64,000 bases of DNA from DASRJJ01 sp050730855 (GCA_050730855.1 JBOHNU010000004.1:1-64000), one strand, 5' to 3'; shown: positions 53,203-61,902, counted from the first letter of the stretch. The notes: generated by a model from the letters alone, not told the origin. A program made the numbers and translations.

Positions 53203-54435
53203 ATTAACTGCTTTATTCAGAACTTTGGTGTGACGTTTATGTTCTCTTCGATAACGACGGGTCTTGTGGCCTGCAAGAAGTTCTTTCTCTAGGGATATGA
53301 TGTAGCGGCCAGATTTGAGATCCCATCCGCAAGCGATACTCTTTGCGGCAAACGCCAAAACTCCTCCCGTCATCATTACAGTTGAACCAAGTTGTGGATG
53401 AGTGACTATAGTACTACCGATTTTTAGCAGAGAGTGTTGCATTTTAATTGTCATATTTGATGGATCGATAATCTTCAAGGCGTGTTTAATCCACTCTCTG
53501 TAGTTCTCTAGCGGGTTTTCTAACAGTATTTCAACCCCTGGTATAAGATTATGGAGTAGTGGTCTCGTTGGCTCCAAATCAAAGCGCTCTACATCGAGTA
53601 TTATTGTATCTCCGAGCTCTGTGGCCATAACAACCGGAATTTTCCTGGCTCGCGCTTCGTAGCGTATTCTTATTTTTGTCTCTATGTCATCAATTTCGTC
53701 AACTGCCATGTCGACACGCCAAGGACTTTCAAGAATCCCGCCGATATTATCTTTTGTAGCCCTGTCATAATAGGCCACCTCCGAATACGGATTCATCTCA
53801 TAAATCTGCTGGCCAACTATATGTGCCTTGTTTTTGCCAACACTAGAGACGCCTGTCAATATTCTGTTCAAGTTGGAGCCACTTATAACTGCTCCATCGA
53901 TTAGTTTTAGTTTTCTAGAAATGCCAGTTATAGCCATGGCAAGCGCACCGGCACTACCCACACTCATCCCAAACGAAGCGACCCTAAAATCAAAAAGTTT
54001 AGTTTGTTCCGCAGCAGTAATGAGATCTCTATTTCTAATAGTCCTTAACGTTTCGAAATCACCCTTATCTAGTATGTGTACTAGCTGTTTCCTCCAAGGG
54101 AAAAAAACCCACGACCCTAACTGCCAAGCAGGGCGACCGGCATAGTGCTCATTTATCAGCTCGGCAATTGAGGAAACTTGCACCTCATAGTTTGCGCGGT
54201 ACAAGTGAGCATTCTTGCTTAAAAGTAACTCCGCATATTGTTCAGCATAACTGTCTACTATGTCAGTAACCTCAAGCTTACTAACCAATTCTTTTAGCTC
54301 TCGCTCAGATCCCTTCTGGCTCATCCTTACAACAATTGGTGGCTCATCTGCTTGAAACCCCTGTGTTTGTACTTTTTTTAAGAATAGAGGGTAATCCGAG
54401 GAAGGATTGTCTATTACTAGCTTGTTATGTCCCAT
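53194..54435 (-). CDS. ThiF/E1-like adenylyltransferase family protein
   Basis: 413 residues. Residues about 155-330 form a Rossmann ThiF-like domain: FRVASFGMSVGSAGALAMAI, LIDGAVISGSNLNRIL, DMAVDEIDDIETK. In active relatives the domain adenylates a C-terminal carboxylate of a carrier or substrate. Zinc Cys pairs of classical E1 proteins are absent. The N-terminus (about 1-130) is of unknown fold. It lies 15 bp after a DUF2156 protein, so both are co-transcribed. Function is inferred from family only. Confidence 0.82.
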   Translation of the reverse strand: MGHNKLVIDNPSSDYPLFLKKVQTQGFQADEPPIVVRMSQKGSERELKELVSKLEVTDIVDSYAEQYAELLLSKNAHLYRANYEVQVSSIAELINEHYAGRPAWQLGSWVFFPWRKQLVHILDKGDFETLRTIRNRDLITAAEQTKLFDFRVASFGMSVGSAGALAMAITGISRKLKLIDGAVISGSNLNRILTGVSSVGKNKAHIVGQQIYEMNPYSEVAYYDRATKDNIGGILESPWRVDMAVDEIDDIETKIRIRYEARARKIPVVMATELGDTIILDVERFDLEPTRPLLHNLIPGVEILLENPLENYREWIKHALKIIDPSNMTIKMQHSLLKIGSTIVTHPQLGSTVMMTGGVLAFAAKSIACGWDLKSGRYIISLEKELLAGHKTRRYRREHKRHTKVLNKAVNSM

Positions 54436-54450
54436 AGCCCTAAATATACA

Positions 54451-55422
54451 TTATCTGATCCGATCTGCATGCTTTCGATCTTTGACTGGCTCGACTATAT
54501 ACTTTCTAAAGAAGTTGCTGGGTCGTAAGGCGAGCTTAAAGACGCGCAGCTTAGCAAAGCCCATGTCTGCGTGGATGTTCGCATAAACCACTCCTGAATG
54601 TCTAAAATACTTTGCAAATGCAAAAGATGCGTAGTCAAAAATGCCGGGAACAGCGTAATTAAAACGCGCGTTATCAGCAATTATATACTGGTTGTCGTGT
54701 GGCGGGTGGTAAAGGCAGTAGGCCTGTAGCTCATTCCCTACGAAGCAGCTGACGTTTTCAATACCAATTTCCGAAGCATGTTGGATGGTATGAACAAGAA
54801 CTTTTGCCTCCACACTTCCCAGATCATTAAAACCTACCTTGGGCCAGCGCTCGGCAGCGTCAATAAATAAGCCCTGATTATCCTCATTGGTCAGGTCTAG
54901 TTTTCTTATCTCAATCTGTTCCGTGGTATGCGCTTTCATAAAACGCTTTATCCTGGCCCTTCTAAAGCCAGGAATTTCGTCGATATCCGCCAGCCTTGAA
55001 AGCGGTATCACATATTCATCCTCGTGGTGAAGCGAGGTAAAACTAAACAACTCGGGGTAGCGCAAGCTATGAACGACAAATTCAGGAACATTGGTTAAAC
55101 GCGCCCTTTCCCCTTTGCTCCTCAGATAGTCGAAGATAGTACAGATAGAGTGTTCAATGTCGTTTGTGCCCACAAGACATAGGCCAGTCTGCTCCTCATC
55201 TCCGGGCACCCAGTACGAAATTACCAGATTACCATTTAGGGTCGAGACATCGGCCGAACCCATCCCCTCCCACCATGTCATCATACTGACAAACGAGATG
55301 TCGCCGACTGGCGGGTACTGCTTAATAAACCCCTCATACTCCTCGCGGTCGGCGAGGGTTAGTTTAGAAAATTCGGGGAAGGTTTTGAACATCCTCTTTA
55401 CGCTTTTCCCTTGCAGGAACAT
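54451..55422 (-). CDS. DUF2156 / GNAT-fold acyltransferase-like protein
   Basis: About 323 residues; ATG 55422 (GTG 55428 or ATG 55392 are alternatives; TAACAT lies 8 nt before 55422). It resembles the C-terminal domain of lysylphosphatidylglycerol synthase (DUF2156): AADVSTLNGNLVISYWV-like core, RARIKRFMKAH, and C-terminal FAKLRVFKLALRPSNFFRKY. Those use aminoacyl-tRNA or acyl donors to modify lipids or small acceptors. It heads a two-gene operon with the ThiF-like protein. Confidence 0.8.
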   Translation of the reverse strand: MFLQGKSVKRMFKTFPEFSKLTLADREEYEGFIKQYPPVGDISFVSMMTWWEGMGSADVSTLNGNLVISYWVPGDEEQTGLCLVGTNDIEHSICTIFDYLRSKGERARLTNVPEFVVHSLRYPELFSFTSLHHEDEYVIPLSRLADIDEIPGFRRARIKRFMKAHTTEQIEIRKLDLTNEDNQGLFIDAAERWPKVGFNDLGSVEAKVLVHTIQHASEIGIENVSCFVGNELQAYCLYHPPHDNQYIIADNARFNYAVPGIFDYASFAFAKYFRHSGVVYANIHADMGFAKLRVFKLALRPSNFFRKYIVEPVKDRKHADRIR

Positions 55423-55485
55423 GAACACCTATGTTACTACTGATAGTACGGTATAAACAAAAAGTCAAACTTTCTACCTAAAAAT

Positions 55486-55872
55486 ATGGCTCAATCATAC
55501 AAAGCAGTGGTGGTGGAAGACAATCACGACCTTCGCTTTTTGTATACCTTAAAGCTGGAAAACGAGGGGTTTTTGGTGAAGGGCGCCGGCAACGGCGAGG
55601 ATGGCTTGCGGCTCATCGAGCAGTTCCGGCCGGATATCATCCTGCTCGATCTGTTGCTGCCGGGCATAAGCGGGCCGGGACTACTGGCCCGCCTCCGCGA
55701 ACAGGAGTGGGCCAGCGATATCCGTGTTATCGTGCTCACCAACGTCAGTAAAAACGAAGCACCGCAAGCGCTTCGTTTTTTAGTTGTGGATCGCTATATC
55801 GTCAAAGCACATCATACGCCCGCCCAAGTTGTTAGCATCGTGCGGGAGGTACTGGAAGAAAAACCCACTTAA
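55486..55872 (+). CDS. Single-domain response regulator
   Basis: 128 residues. Receiver domain only: acidic VVEDNHD (8-14), phosphoacceptor in DIILLDLLLPG (about 52-62), Thr in VIVLTNVSK, Lys in RYIVKAHH. No output domain, so it acts by binding a partner, or as a phosphate relay, possibly with the sensor kinase at 47323. Followed 52 bp on by a second one. Confidence 0.93.
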   Translation: MAQSYKAVVVEDNHDLRFLYTLKLENEGFLVKGAGNGEDGLRLIEQFRPDIILLDLLLPGISGPGLLARLREQEWASDIRVIVLTNVSKNEAPQALRFLVVDRYIVKAHHTPAQVVSIVREVLEEKPT

Positions 55873-55924
55873 AACCCAATCTTACAAAAGTGCTACACTA
55901 AAATTAGAAAGAGGCAAACACTAA

Positions 55925-56293
55925 ATGAGCGTAAAAATCGCCATCGTAGAGGACGACGCTGCCATCAGCCAGATGTACCGCATCAAGTTTGAGACAGAGG
56001 GTTATACGGTGGAGACGGCCGAGAACGGAAAGTTGGGGCTGGAGCTGGCCGAAAAAATGAAGCCCAACATCATTTTGCTTGACCTTATGATGCCGGTCAT
56101 GACCGGCGAAGAAATGCTGGCTCGCTTGCGCAAAGCGGCTTGGGGCAAGAGCATCAAAGTTATTGTCCTGACCAACCGCGGCGAGCAGGAAATCCCAGAC
56201 GAAGTCCACACCCTGGGCGTCGACGCCGTCATCCTCAAGGCCGCCATGACCCCGCGCCAGGTGTTTGAGCTGGTTAAGTCCAAGTTGGCATAA
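55925..56293 (+). CDS. Single-domain response regulator
   Basis: 122 residues, paralogue of the preceding gene. Acidic pair IVEDDAA (7-13), phosphoacceptor ILLDLMMPVMTG, VLTNRG, Lys in VILKAAMTP. Shine-Dalgarno AAAGAGG, with TACACT upstream. It has no output domain. Confidence 0.94.
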   Translation: MSVKIAIVEDDAAISQMYRIKFETEGYTVETAENGKLGLELAEKMKPNIILLDLMMPVMTGEEMLARLRKAAWGKSIKVIVLTNRGEQEIPDEVHTLGVDAVILKAAMTPRQVFELVKSKLA

Positions 56294-56337
56294 TCAACTA
56301 CTTACTGGGTGAGAAATTAGGGCCACGACCGATATTC

Positions 56338-56810
56338 TCAAAACCCATTATCAGCCTCGGCGATGATCGATAGCTCATTGGCAATAGTGTCTGCTATAGG
56401 AAAGCCTAAGGAATCCTCCAGCCAGCCGTATTGACCATTCGGATTGCATTCCAAAAAGGTGATGGTGCCGTCAGGGCTTTCGACAAAATCGAACATCCCC
56501 ACGCGTAATCCCATAGCATCGAGATACTCAAAGCACTTTTCTTTTTGATCGGCGGGGAACGTTCCCCGCTTAAATTCTACTGCCGCACTATTTTGATGAA
56601 CGCGCCAATCGTCTTTGGCAGGTTTGTCAGTATAAATTTCTGCGTCAAAAGTCTCTCGGCCAACGATGGTAATGCGCCACTCGCGCTGCTTATGCAAGTA
56701 CGACTGCCAGAATCCCGGAAAAGGGATACCTGTCATGGGCAAATCCCGCGGATCATTAACAAAACTCTTAGTATGCAACATCTTTAGTTTTTTGTCTGTA
56801 TACCAGAAAC
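56338..56810 (-). pseudogene. C-terminal half of a graspetide-type ATP-grasp ligase
   Basis: About 157 codons continuing the frame of 61338-61868. It holds the ATP-grasp core end: RITIVGRETFDAEIYT, DDWRVHQN, GLRVGMFDFVESPDG and FLECNPNGQYGWLE, typical of MvdC-type peptide ligases (NPNGQ loop for metal/ATP). Its true 5' end is cut off by the transposon at 56811; the bases beyond that, read as an ORF start, belong to the element. When joined with the N-terminal half it reads SSHSFW/YTDKKLKMLHTKS. Confidence 0.88.
56803..56810. repeat. Target-site duplication, left copy
   Basis: CCAGAAAC, identical to 61338-61345. 8 bp is the target duplication size of the IS1595 family. Confidence 0.92.
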
Positions 56811-56835
56811 GGCGACTATACCTTAACGTCATGTA
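56811..56835. repeat. Left terminal inverted repeat of the transposon
   Basis: Starts GGCGACTATACCTTAACG and ends TCATGTA. Compared with the right end (read inward) it differs at positions 10, 15 and 18 of 25. Confidence 0.92.
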
Positions 56836-56879
56836 GATATAATATGACCGAGGTTAGTTAATTTTACCCCAGAGGGACT

Positions 56880-57617
56880 CTACGATAATTTTCTAGTCGC
56901 GTGCCTTATAATCCACTGCGTGTTGGGATTGTCACTCTTGCGCCAGAGCGCCATGAGCGCTCTAGTTGGTTCTGGATTGACTTTAAGATAATCTGTCAGG
57001 TGATTAGCCACCGACTTTTGTACAAATTTGACCGGCTCTTCTTTGAGGATTTCTAACACCTCGAACACTGGCTGTGGATGCTCAATAAACTCCTCCAATT
57101 TTGGTGCCCAAGGTAGTTTAGGTCGTAAGCCCTCCGAGGCAAGTCGACGCAAGTGAAAATTGTCGGACTTGGCCCAGATTTTCATTTGGCGTAAACCTTG
57201 CTTGGGGTATTTCCGTAAAAAGGGCCTCACCGCGTACTCCCCGGTGTTACGTTTAGTGACTTCACCAATGGCCTGCATAGAGGTGCCAAAATCGTCCAGC
57301 CCGTATTTTTCGATAAACTTGCCGACGGGCATGAGCCAATAGAAATTAGTGAACATACCCGTTTCGCTGGGGTTCTCTGGGCCGAGTATTTGCATCAGCA
57401 CGGCTACTGCTTTGGTGTAATCGCGCGGCAAAAAGTTATGCAGCTCATCAGCAATAACCTCAATACGCTGTGTGTAGGTTTTACCAGCGGTATGCTTGCC
57501 AACAGCTTTAATAAACCCCTTATCGTCAAACGCCGGATACACTGGCTTAATCTTATCGGCTAAAAGCTGGGCGAGATTCGCTCCAAACCACTCGGTTATT
57601 TTGATCGTTGTTGGCAT
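56880..57617 (-). CDS. AlkD-like DNA alkylation repair protein (HEAT repeats)
   Basis: 245 residues of helical repeats: FGANLAQLLADKIKPVYPAF, AVAVLMQILGP, SDNFHLRRLASEGLRPKLPW, VQKSVANHLTDYLKVNPEPT and WIIRHATRKL. AlkD-type glycosylases remove bulky alkylated bases using HEAT repeats. Trp/Asp catalytic residues cannot be assigned surely. Its start overlaps the VOC gene stop (TAATG), so translation is coupled. Passenger of the transposon. Confidence 0.85.
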   Translation of the reverse strand: MPTTIKITEWFGANLAQLLADKIKPVYPAFDDKGFIKAVGKHTAGKTYTQRIEVIADELHNFLPRDYTKAVAVLMQILGPENPSETGMFTNFYWLMPVGKFIEKYGLDDFGTSMQAIGEVTKRNTGEYAVRPFLRKYPKQGLRQMKIWAKSDNFHLRRLASEGLRPKLPWAPKLEEFIEHPQPVFEVLEILKEEPVKFVQKSVANHLTDYLKVNPEPTRALMALWRKSDNPNTQWIIRHATRKLS

Positions 57618-57985
57618 TAATGATATTGTACGATATCGATTAAAATACCGTTCGGATCTTTGACAGTAAAGTGCTTGCCGTTAATTTCTTCGTCTACGAG
57701 TTTTAGCATAATCGGTACTTTGTCTTTAAGCCGCTTGTATTCAGCCTCGGCATTGTCAACTTCCATCTGAAAAATGAGGCCTTGGCCTTTGAACGATGGA
57801 CGGAAAATCTTATCGACATACGGCGAGTCGGGCACACAAAACAAAATCTCGTATGCAGTATCTTTGGCGTGTCGAAGTACGACAAAGCCTTCCAGTTCCA
57901 TCTTGACCTTAAAGCCAAGATGGTCGCAGTAGAAGGCCTTACTTTCCAGTATCTTAGAAGTGTAGACTTCTGGTGCGAATCTCAT
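57617..57985 (-). CDS. VOC-family protein
   Basis: 122 residues, glyoxalase/bleomycin-resistance fold: YTSKILESKAFYCDHLGFKVKM, GLIFQMEVDNAEAEYKRL, and HFTVKDPNGILIDIVQY. It has GAG start signals AAAGGAG before its ATG. A near-twin lies directly upstream, 1 bp apart. Such pairs may bind or alter small toxic molecules. Passenger of the transposon. Confidence 0.87.
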   Translation of the reverse strand: MRFAPEVYTSKILESKAFYCDHLGFKVKMELEGFVVLRHAKDTAYEILFCVPDSPYVDKIFRPSFKGQGLIFQMEVDNAEAEYKRLKDKVPIMLKLVDEEINGKHFTVKDPNGILIDIVQYH

Positions 57986-57986
57986 G

Positions 57987-58364
57987 CTACACTCCTTTAG
58001 GCTGCTGTACGACGTCGATGACTTCGCCTGCTGGACCGATAATCATGAAGTGCTTCTGGCCCCATTCTTCGGTGGTAAGATCGTAGAAAATCTTAACGCC
58101 GGTGTCTTTTAGCCGGTTATATTCTTTTTCGGCGTCTTCAACTTCAAAACTGTACACCAAACCTTTGCCGCTGAATGCCGGGTGCAGTTCTTCGGGTTGG
58201 TTTTCGGCATTTGGCACCATAAAAGCTAGTTCTGCGCCACTTTTGTGCACTAGCTGAATATACCAGTCCTGCTCAAAGACCTTTTCGAACCCAAAGTACT
58301 CGACGTAAAAATCAGCGCATTCTTTTAGTTTGTCGGTGATAAGCAACGGATAAATCTTTTTCAT
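57987..58364 (-). CDS. VOC-family protein
   Basis: 125 residues, same family: PLLITDKLKECADFYVEYFGF, VYSFEVEDAEKEYNRLKDTG and HFMIIGPAGEVIDVVQQP. AGGAG before ATG, TATAAT upstream between this and the AraC gene. First gene of the VOC-VOC-AlkD operon of the transposon. Confidence 0.87.
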   Translation of the reverse strand: MKKIYPLLITDKLKECADFYVEYFGFEKVFEQDWYIQLVHKSGAELAFMVPNAENQPEELHPAFSGKGLVYSFEVEDAEKEYNRLKDTGVKIFYDLTTEEWGQKHFMIIGPAGEVIDVVQQPKGV

Positions 58365-58439
58365 ACTGCTCCTAAGTTTTAATGGCTATATCGTAATTAT
58401 AAAGTTTAGCCTGGCCGCGTATTGTACAAATCGGACACG

Positions 58440-59177
58440 TTAGCGGTACGTTGCTTGAAATTCGCGGGGTGTCATAGTGGTAATTCGTTTGAATTCACGA
58501 ATATAATGCGCCTGATCGGTATAGGCGTCGAATGTGCCTTGCCTCAGAGATTGCTGAAAACGGGTAATTTTAATGAAGTCATGTGGTGCATAACCGAAGC
58601 GTCTCTGGAACAAACGCTGCGTGTGCCGTCGGCTTAAATTCCATAGGCGAGTGTAAGCTTCAACTGTTTGGCAAGGTGATACAGTGCCGCCGAATGAAGT
58701 CACGCTAATGACTCCACGCTGTTCAAAGCTGGTAACCAGTCCCTCCAATATAGTGTGTCTCTTACCTGTCTCGGCACCTTGAAGTTCTTGGCGCATGCGG
58801 CGAAAATCGCAATCTTTTAGATAGCTGAGATGGAGGGCCTGGCCCACGACATCACTTGGTTGCTCTTGCCAAGCACCTGGCAAAAGTCGGATGCCCACGT
58901 ACGAAAATTCTTTGCCTAAATTGAGCGTCGAGGCGACCGTACAAGGCGTCATGACCAATGCGCCTTCAAAAGTAGGTTTTTGGCTCATATCGAAAACAAT
59001 GTCCACACAGGCGTCAGGCAGAACCAAATAGTGGAAGTCTTCCTTTAACACTTCTCGCGCATACAGCGACCAAAAGCAATATACTGGACTCTTGACTCGT
59101 GGATAGAACTCTTTGTAGGACACATGTTGTTTGTACTGCGTTGGTATGCCTAGTTGTAGGGGTTTGTATATACTCAC
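58440..59177 (-). CDS. AraC-family regulator (DUF6597-type)
   Basis: About 245 residues from GTG 59177, with TATAAT 7 nt upstream; the longer frame to 59297 overlaps the neighbouring gene and is less likely. N-terminal domain (FWSLYAREVLKEDFHYLVLP, ACVDIVFDMS) is the DUF6597 sensor; C-terminal HTH reads LWNLSRRHTQRLFQRRFGYAPHDF and DAYTDQAHYIREFKRITTMTP. Probably regulates the passenger operon behind it. Confidence 0.86.
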   Translation of the reverse strand: MSIYKPLQLGIPTQYKQHVSYKEFYPRVKSPVYCFWSLYAREVLKEDFHYLVLPDACVDIVFDMSQKPTFEGALVMTPCTVASTLNLGKEFSYVGIRLLPGAWQEQPSDVVGQALHLSYLKDCDFRRMRQELQGAETGKRHTILEGLVTSFEQRGVISVTSFGGTVSPCQTVEAYTRLWNLSRRHTQRLFQRRFGYAPHDFIKITRFQQSLRQGTFDAYTDQAHYIREFKRITTMTPREFQATYR

Positions 59178-59245
59178 GCTTGTAATTATAAGCCCTTTTC
59201 CCTCTAGGAACAGGTCAACTCCGCCTTGCTTCGCAAGCAGAGTTA

Positions 59246-60091
59246 CTAAATATCCTTCACCCCAAACACTTCCAGCGGTTTGCCGACCATCTGCCATATC
59301 TCATCATCTTCAGGCGTGCTGCCTTTGAGTGCGTGTAGGGTGGTATAGCAAAACCGTGGTGCTTCGTCCTCGTCTGCACTTTGTGCTAGCTTTTTCCGCA
59401 CACGTTTGAGTAAGCTAGTAGATTCGCAGACCAACAACACGCCGCGCAGCTTAGAGCTAGTAGCATCCTCCCATTCTCCGACTTCTACATAATCAACGAA
59501 CTTTTGTAATCGCCGCACATGCACAAAGAATGGCGTATTATCGTCCAAGTAATTCAGGAAGAAGCAACGCTCGCGCGGACGTATACCTTTGGGCGTAATA
59601 GATAGGTAAGCGTCCGGCTTTGGCCGAGGAAAGTAATCGTACTTATCTAGGTTCAGTTGGTCTTTCGTCCAGAGCTTGAGGTTCTGGCCATATACGGCGC
59701 GTAGCTTGTCGTAGGTAGTGAATACAGCCAGCTTACGAGCAATGAACTCATTGGAGGCTTTTTTGTCTTTGTAGGCATTTCGTAGGGTTTTGTCAGACAA
59801 TTCCTTGCCGGTAGCTTTGTGCTGCTGCTTGAGCGACTTGAATGCTTTTGGTAGTAGATAGTATGTGGCTGGCTTACCATCTAGCTTGTAGCTACTGCCA
59901 TAGTTCTTACCGACATACTCCTGATTTACTAATGCTTCTAACCTTGTATGTATATATCTACCGTCTTTAAGCTCTAAAGCTCTAGCTAATAAGTCAGTAG
60001 TTCCAAATCTAAATCGATACAGTAATTTAAGAACAGCTAATTGCTTACTTGTTGGTTTCTTAGTATTTCGAGTTACAGGTTTTATAGGCAT
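59246..60091 (-). CDS. Replication-relaxation family protein
   Basis: 281 residues. N-terminal winged helix (SKQLAVLKLLYRFRFGTTDLLARAL) followed by LVNQEYVGKNYGS, YYLLPKAFKSL and the C-terminal nuclease-like part. The family (PF13814) occurs on plasmids and mobile elements and helps their replication. A plasmid-type gene as transposon cargo suggests the element once travelled on a plasmid. No origin repeats were found near it. Confidence 0.82.
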   Translation of the reverse strand: MPIKPVTRNTKKPTSKQLAVLKLLYRFRFGTTDLLARALELKDGRYIHTRLEALVNQEYVGKNYGSSYKLDGKPATYYLLPKAFKSLKQQHKATGKELSDKTLRNAYKDKKASNEFIARKLAVFTTYDKLRAVYGQNLKLWTKDQLNLDKYDYFPRPKPDAYLSITPKGIRPRERCFFLNYLDDNTPFFVHVRRLQKFVDYVEVGEWEDATSSKLRGVLLVCESTSLLKRVRKKLAQSADEDEAPRFCYTTLHALKGSTPEDDEIWQMVGKPLEVFGVKDI

Positions 60092-60324
60092 ATGTATAAG
60101 TAGGAAGTTTCTGTATATAGTATATATAAAGAGAAGGAGAAAATAAAAAGCTATTAACAGATAGGGAATGTAGTCAAAAAGGTTCTTCCGATTACGACAT
60201 TCTAGTAGGTGTACTCCTTAAATGTGGCATTTATGTTCTTGTTTAAGCAAACAGATATCTCATTTAACAGATATTCCTTATCGGCTTTTATTACGGATAT
60301 ACACACTCGTTCTAAAATATTGAT

Positions 60325-60567
60325 ATGTCTAAGAAGTCAGATGAAGAAATCCGTAAGAGCGTTGAAGAGTTCGAGAAGAACTTACCCGAAGCTCAGCGCA
60401 ATCCTAACACCAAAGAAACCTTTGACGACCTTATCTCCCGCGCAGCCAAGCCTGTTCGATCAAAGCCGGAAAAACCGGCTCAGTCCGAAGATTATACCGA
60501 AAAACAAACTCGTTCACATAAAGCTGAAGATACTTCGGACTCACACAGTGATACGTCCCATCAATAG
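60325..60567 (+). CDS. Small acidic/basic hydrophilic protein
   Basis: 80 residues, fully hydrophilic (SDEEIRKSVEEFEKNLPEAQ), probably helical then disordered. TAAAAT is 6 nt before the ATG, as for other leaderless genes. It overlaps the transposase 3' end by 137 nt in the opposite direction. May be real, since both reading frames are well formed. 60092-60324 shows no gene. Confidence 0.5.
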   Translation: MSKKSDEEIRKSVEEFEKNLPEAQRNPNTKETFDDLISRAAKPVRSKPEKPAQSEDYTEKQTRSHKAEDTSDSHSDTSHQ

Positions 60568-61288
60568 AGCGTTTCATTTGTGACCAAAAGCCTTCGATAG
60601 TGTTAGTGCTAATGCCATCTTTCGAGTATTCGTCTTTGCTGTGATTGACAAAGCGGTGAGCGTACTCACGCTTAACGCGATGGTAGATTTTCGATTCGTC
60701 GGTTTGTATCTCGCTGCCTTGTTTGGTCATAGCGCGAATGAACGGTAGAGCAACGCTGGCATCGGCACGCCTAGTAGCTATAGCAGTGACTTGACCGTTG
60801 CTTTTCTTTTTCTCGACCATGCCGATGACAGCCGTTTTGTTGTCGAACATACCTTTTCGTTTGTGTTTGCCACCGATATAGGTTTCGTCAATCTCAACAA
60901 CACCGCTCAGCGGATTGCCGCCTTGCTGCATGAGTGAACGAATGAGCTTGGCCATACGCCAGGCCGTTTTGTAGGTGACACCAAGGGTTCGCTCTAGCTC
61001 CTTAGCACTCACACCATTTTTACTAACGGAAAACTGGAATAGGGCATAAAACCAGCTACGCAGGGACGTTTCCGATTTGTGGAAGATGGTATCGGCCAGC
61101 GGGCTAATCTGGTTGCCGCAGTCCTTGCATTCATAGACCTTTTTGCTGCGGACCCGGTAATATTTCGGGTCTACAACGCCACACTTAGGACAAGCAGTCA
61201 TAGCACCGAAGCGTTGCTCAAACATGTATTGCAGACAGGCATCGTCATTAGGGAACTTTTGCTCAAACTGTTTGATTGTGTATTTCAT
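60431..61288 (-). CDS. IS1595-family (ISXO2-like) transposase
   Basis: 285 residues. N-terminal zinc ribbon (CPKCGVVDPKYY...CKDCGN, about 33-58), an HTH (SVSKNGVSAKELERTLGVTY) and the DDE-type catalytic core: EIDETYIGGKHKRKG (first Asp, about 131), IQTDESKIYH (second Asp) and STNTIEGFWSQMKRSIDG (third acidic position with Asn/Glu). It moves the flanked element 56811-61337. The start lies 50 bp inside the right repeat. Confidence 0.95.
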   Translation of the reverse strand: MKYTIKQFEQKFPNDDACLQYMFEQRFGAMTACPKCGVVDPKYYRVRSKKVYECKDCGNQISPLADTIFHKSETSLRSWFYALFQFSVSKNGVSAKELERTLGVTYKTAWRMAKLIRSLMQQGGNPLSGVVEIDETYIGGKHKRKGMFDNKTAVIGMVEKKKSNGQVTAIATRRADASVALPFIRAMTKQGSEIQTDESKIYHRVKREYAHRFVNHSKDEYSKDGISTNTIEGFWSQMKRSIDGTYHCVSPKYLQLYVNEFVFRYNLRTEPVFPALIEQAWLRGR

Positions 61289-61312
61289 CTACTTACAGTT
61301 TATTACAGAGGT

Positions 61313-61337
61313 TACATGATGTCAAGGGATAGTCGCC
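61313..61337. repeat. Right terminal inverted repeat of the transposon
   Basis: Reading inward on the minus strand, starts GGCGACTATCCCTTGACA and ends TCATGTA; matches the left end in 22 of 25. Confidence 0.92.
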
Positions 61338-61345
61338 CCAGAAAC
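61338..61345. repeat. Target-site duplication, right copy
   Basis: CCAGAAAC, the same as 56803-56810. Confidence 0.92.
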
Positions 61346-61868
61346 TATGGGATGATTTGAAAATAACACGGTCGCCTAAGCCATCTAATATAGATGCCCA
61401 CTTATTAGACACAATTGTGTAGGGAATCGTAAAACCTACCGCTCTAGCTGTGATTAGCTGTGTAATTTTATGTTCAGCATGGCTCATGTGTCGAGGATTG
61501 TTAAGCCATGCGTTTGATGGCACTGCATCCCAAAGTGCATACTGTGCAACCCTTTGCTCGGCATCTCGACTTAATTGACGAGCTATATCATCACGGACAG
61601 CACTGAACATATTCGGGCGTCGATACCAGGCGGCTGAGAGATTATCGAGGATAATTTGCCGATCACCGTACTTCACCCGTAGTCCATCTTGCTGATCGAT
61701 ATAAAGCTCTAAAGGGATGCGACCATCTGCAACCTTGTCGGCCTCATAGGTGATCACGTCATAACCACTCTTAATTAGCACCCTAGCAACTGGCTCCCAC
61801 ACCGAAGCATCCAGTGAACTCGATGCAATTAATACCTGTTTACGCCCCGTCCGTGATCGCTCACCCAT
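61338..61868 (-). pseudogene. N-terminal half of a graspetide-type ATP-grasp ligase
   Basis: 177 codons in frame to the insertion point, then 14 codons of transposon. The pattern is that of MvdC-type ATP-grasp peptide ligases: KQVLIASSSLDASVWEPVARVL, LSAAWYRRPN, DAVPSNAWLNNPRHMSHAE and KITQLITARAVGFTIPYTIVSN. These macrocyclise precursor peptides by ester or amide bonds to Asp/Glu. The whole gene would have 331 codons, the normal length. It begins 34 bp after a small peptide gene. Confidence 0.88.
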
Positions 61869-61902
61869 GGTTTATGGATCTCCCGAAAGCTCAATGACTA
61901 TT

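Larger units (their letters stand above)
56811..61337. mobile_element. IS1595-family transposon with passenger genes
   Basis: 4,527 bp. It is bounded by 25-bp terminal inverted repeats with 3 mismatches (both start GGCGACTAT), flanked by an 8-bp target duplication CCAGAAAC, and carries an ISXO2-like transposase at its right end. It holds on the minus strand, from right to left, the transposase, a replication-relaxation protein, AraC regulator, two VOC proteins and an AlkD-like protein, and one small gene on the plus strand. Removal plus one duplication copy restores the ATP-grasp gene, so the insertion is young. Confidence 0.93.

Noticed and set aside
47100..56300. Thiazole/oxazole-modified peptide (TOMM) cluster
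   Set aside because: ThiF plus nitroreductase suggested it, but no YcaO protein or Cys/Ser/Thr-rich precursor peptide lies nearby.
56338..56832. ATP-grasp C-terminal fragment as an independent gene
   Set aside because: Its first codons come from the transposon end; the joined frame with 61338-61868 explains it fully.
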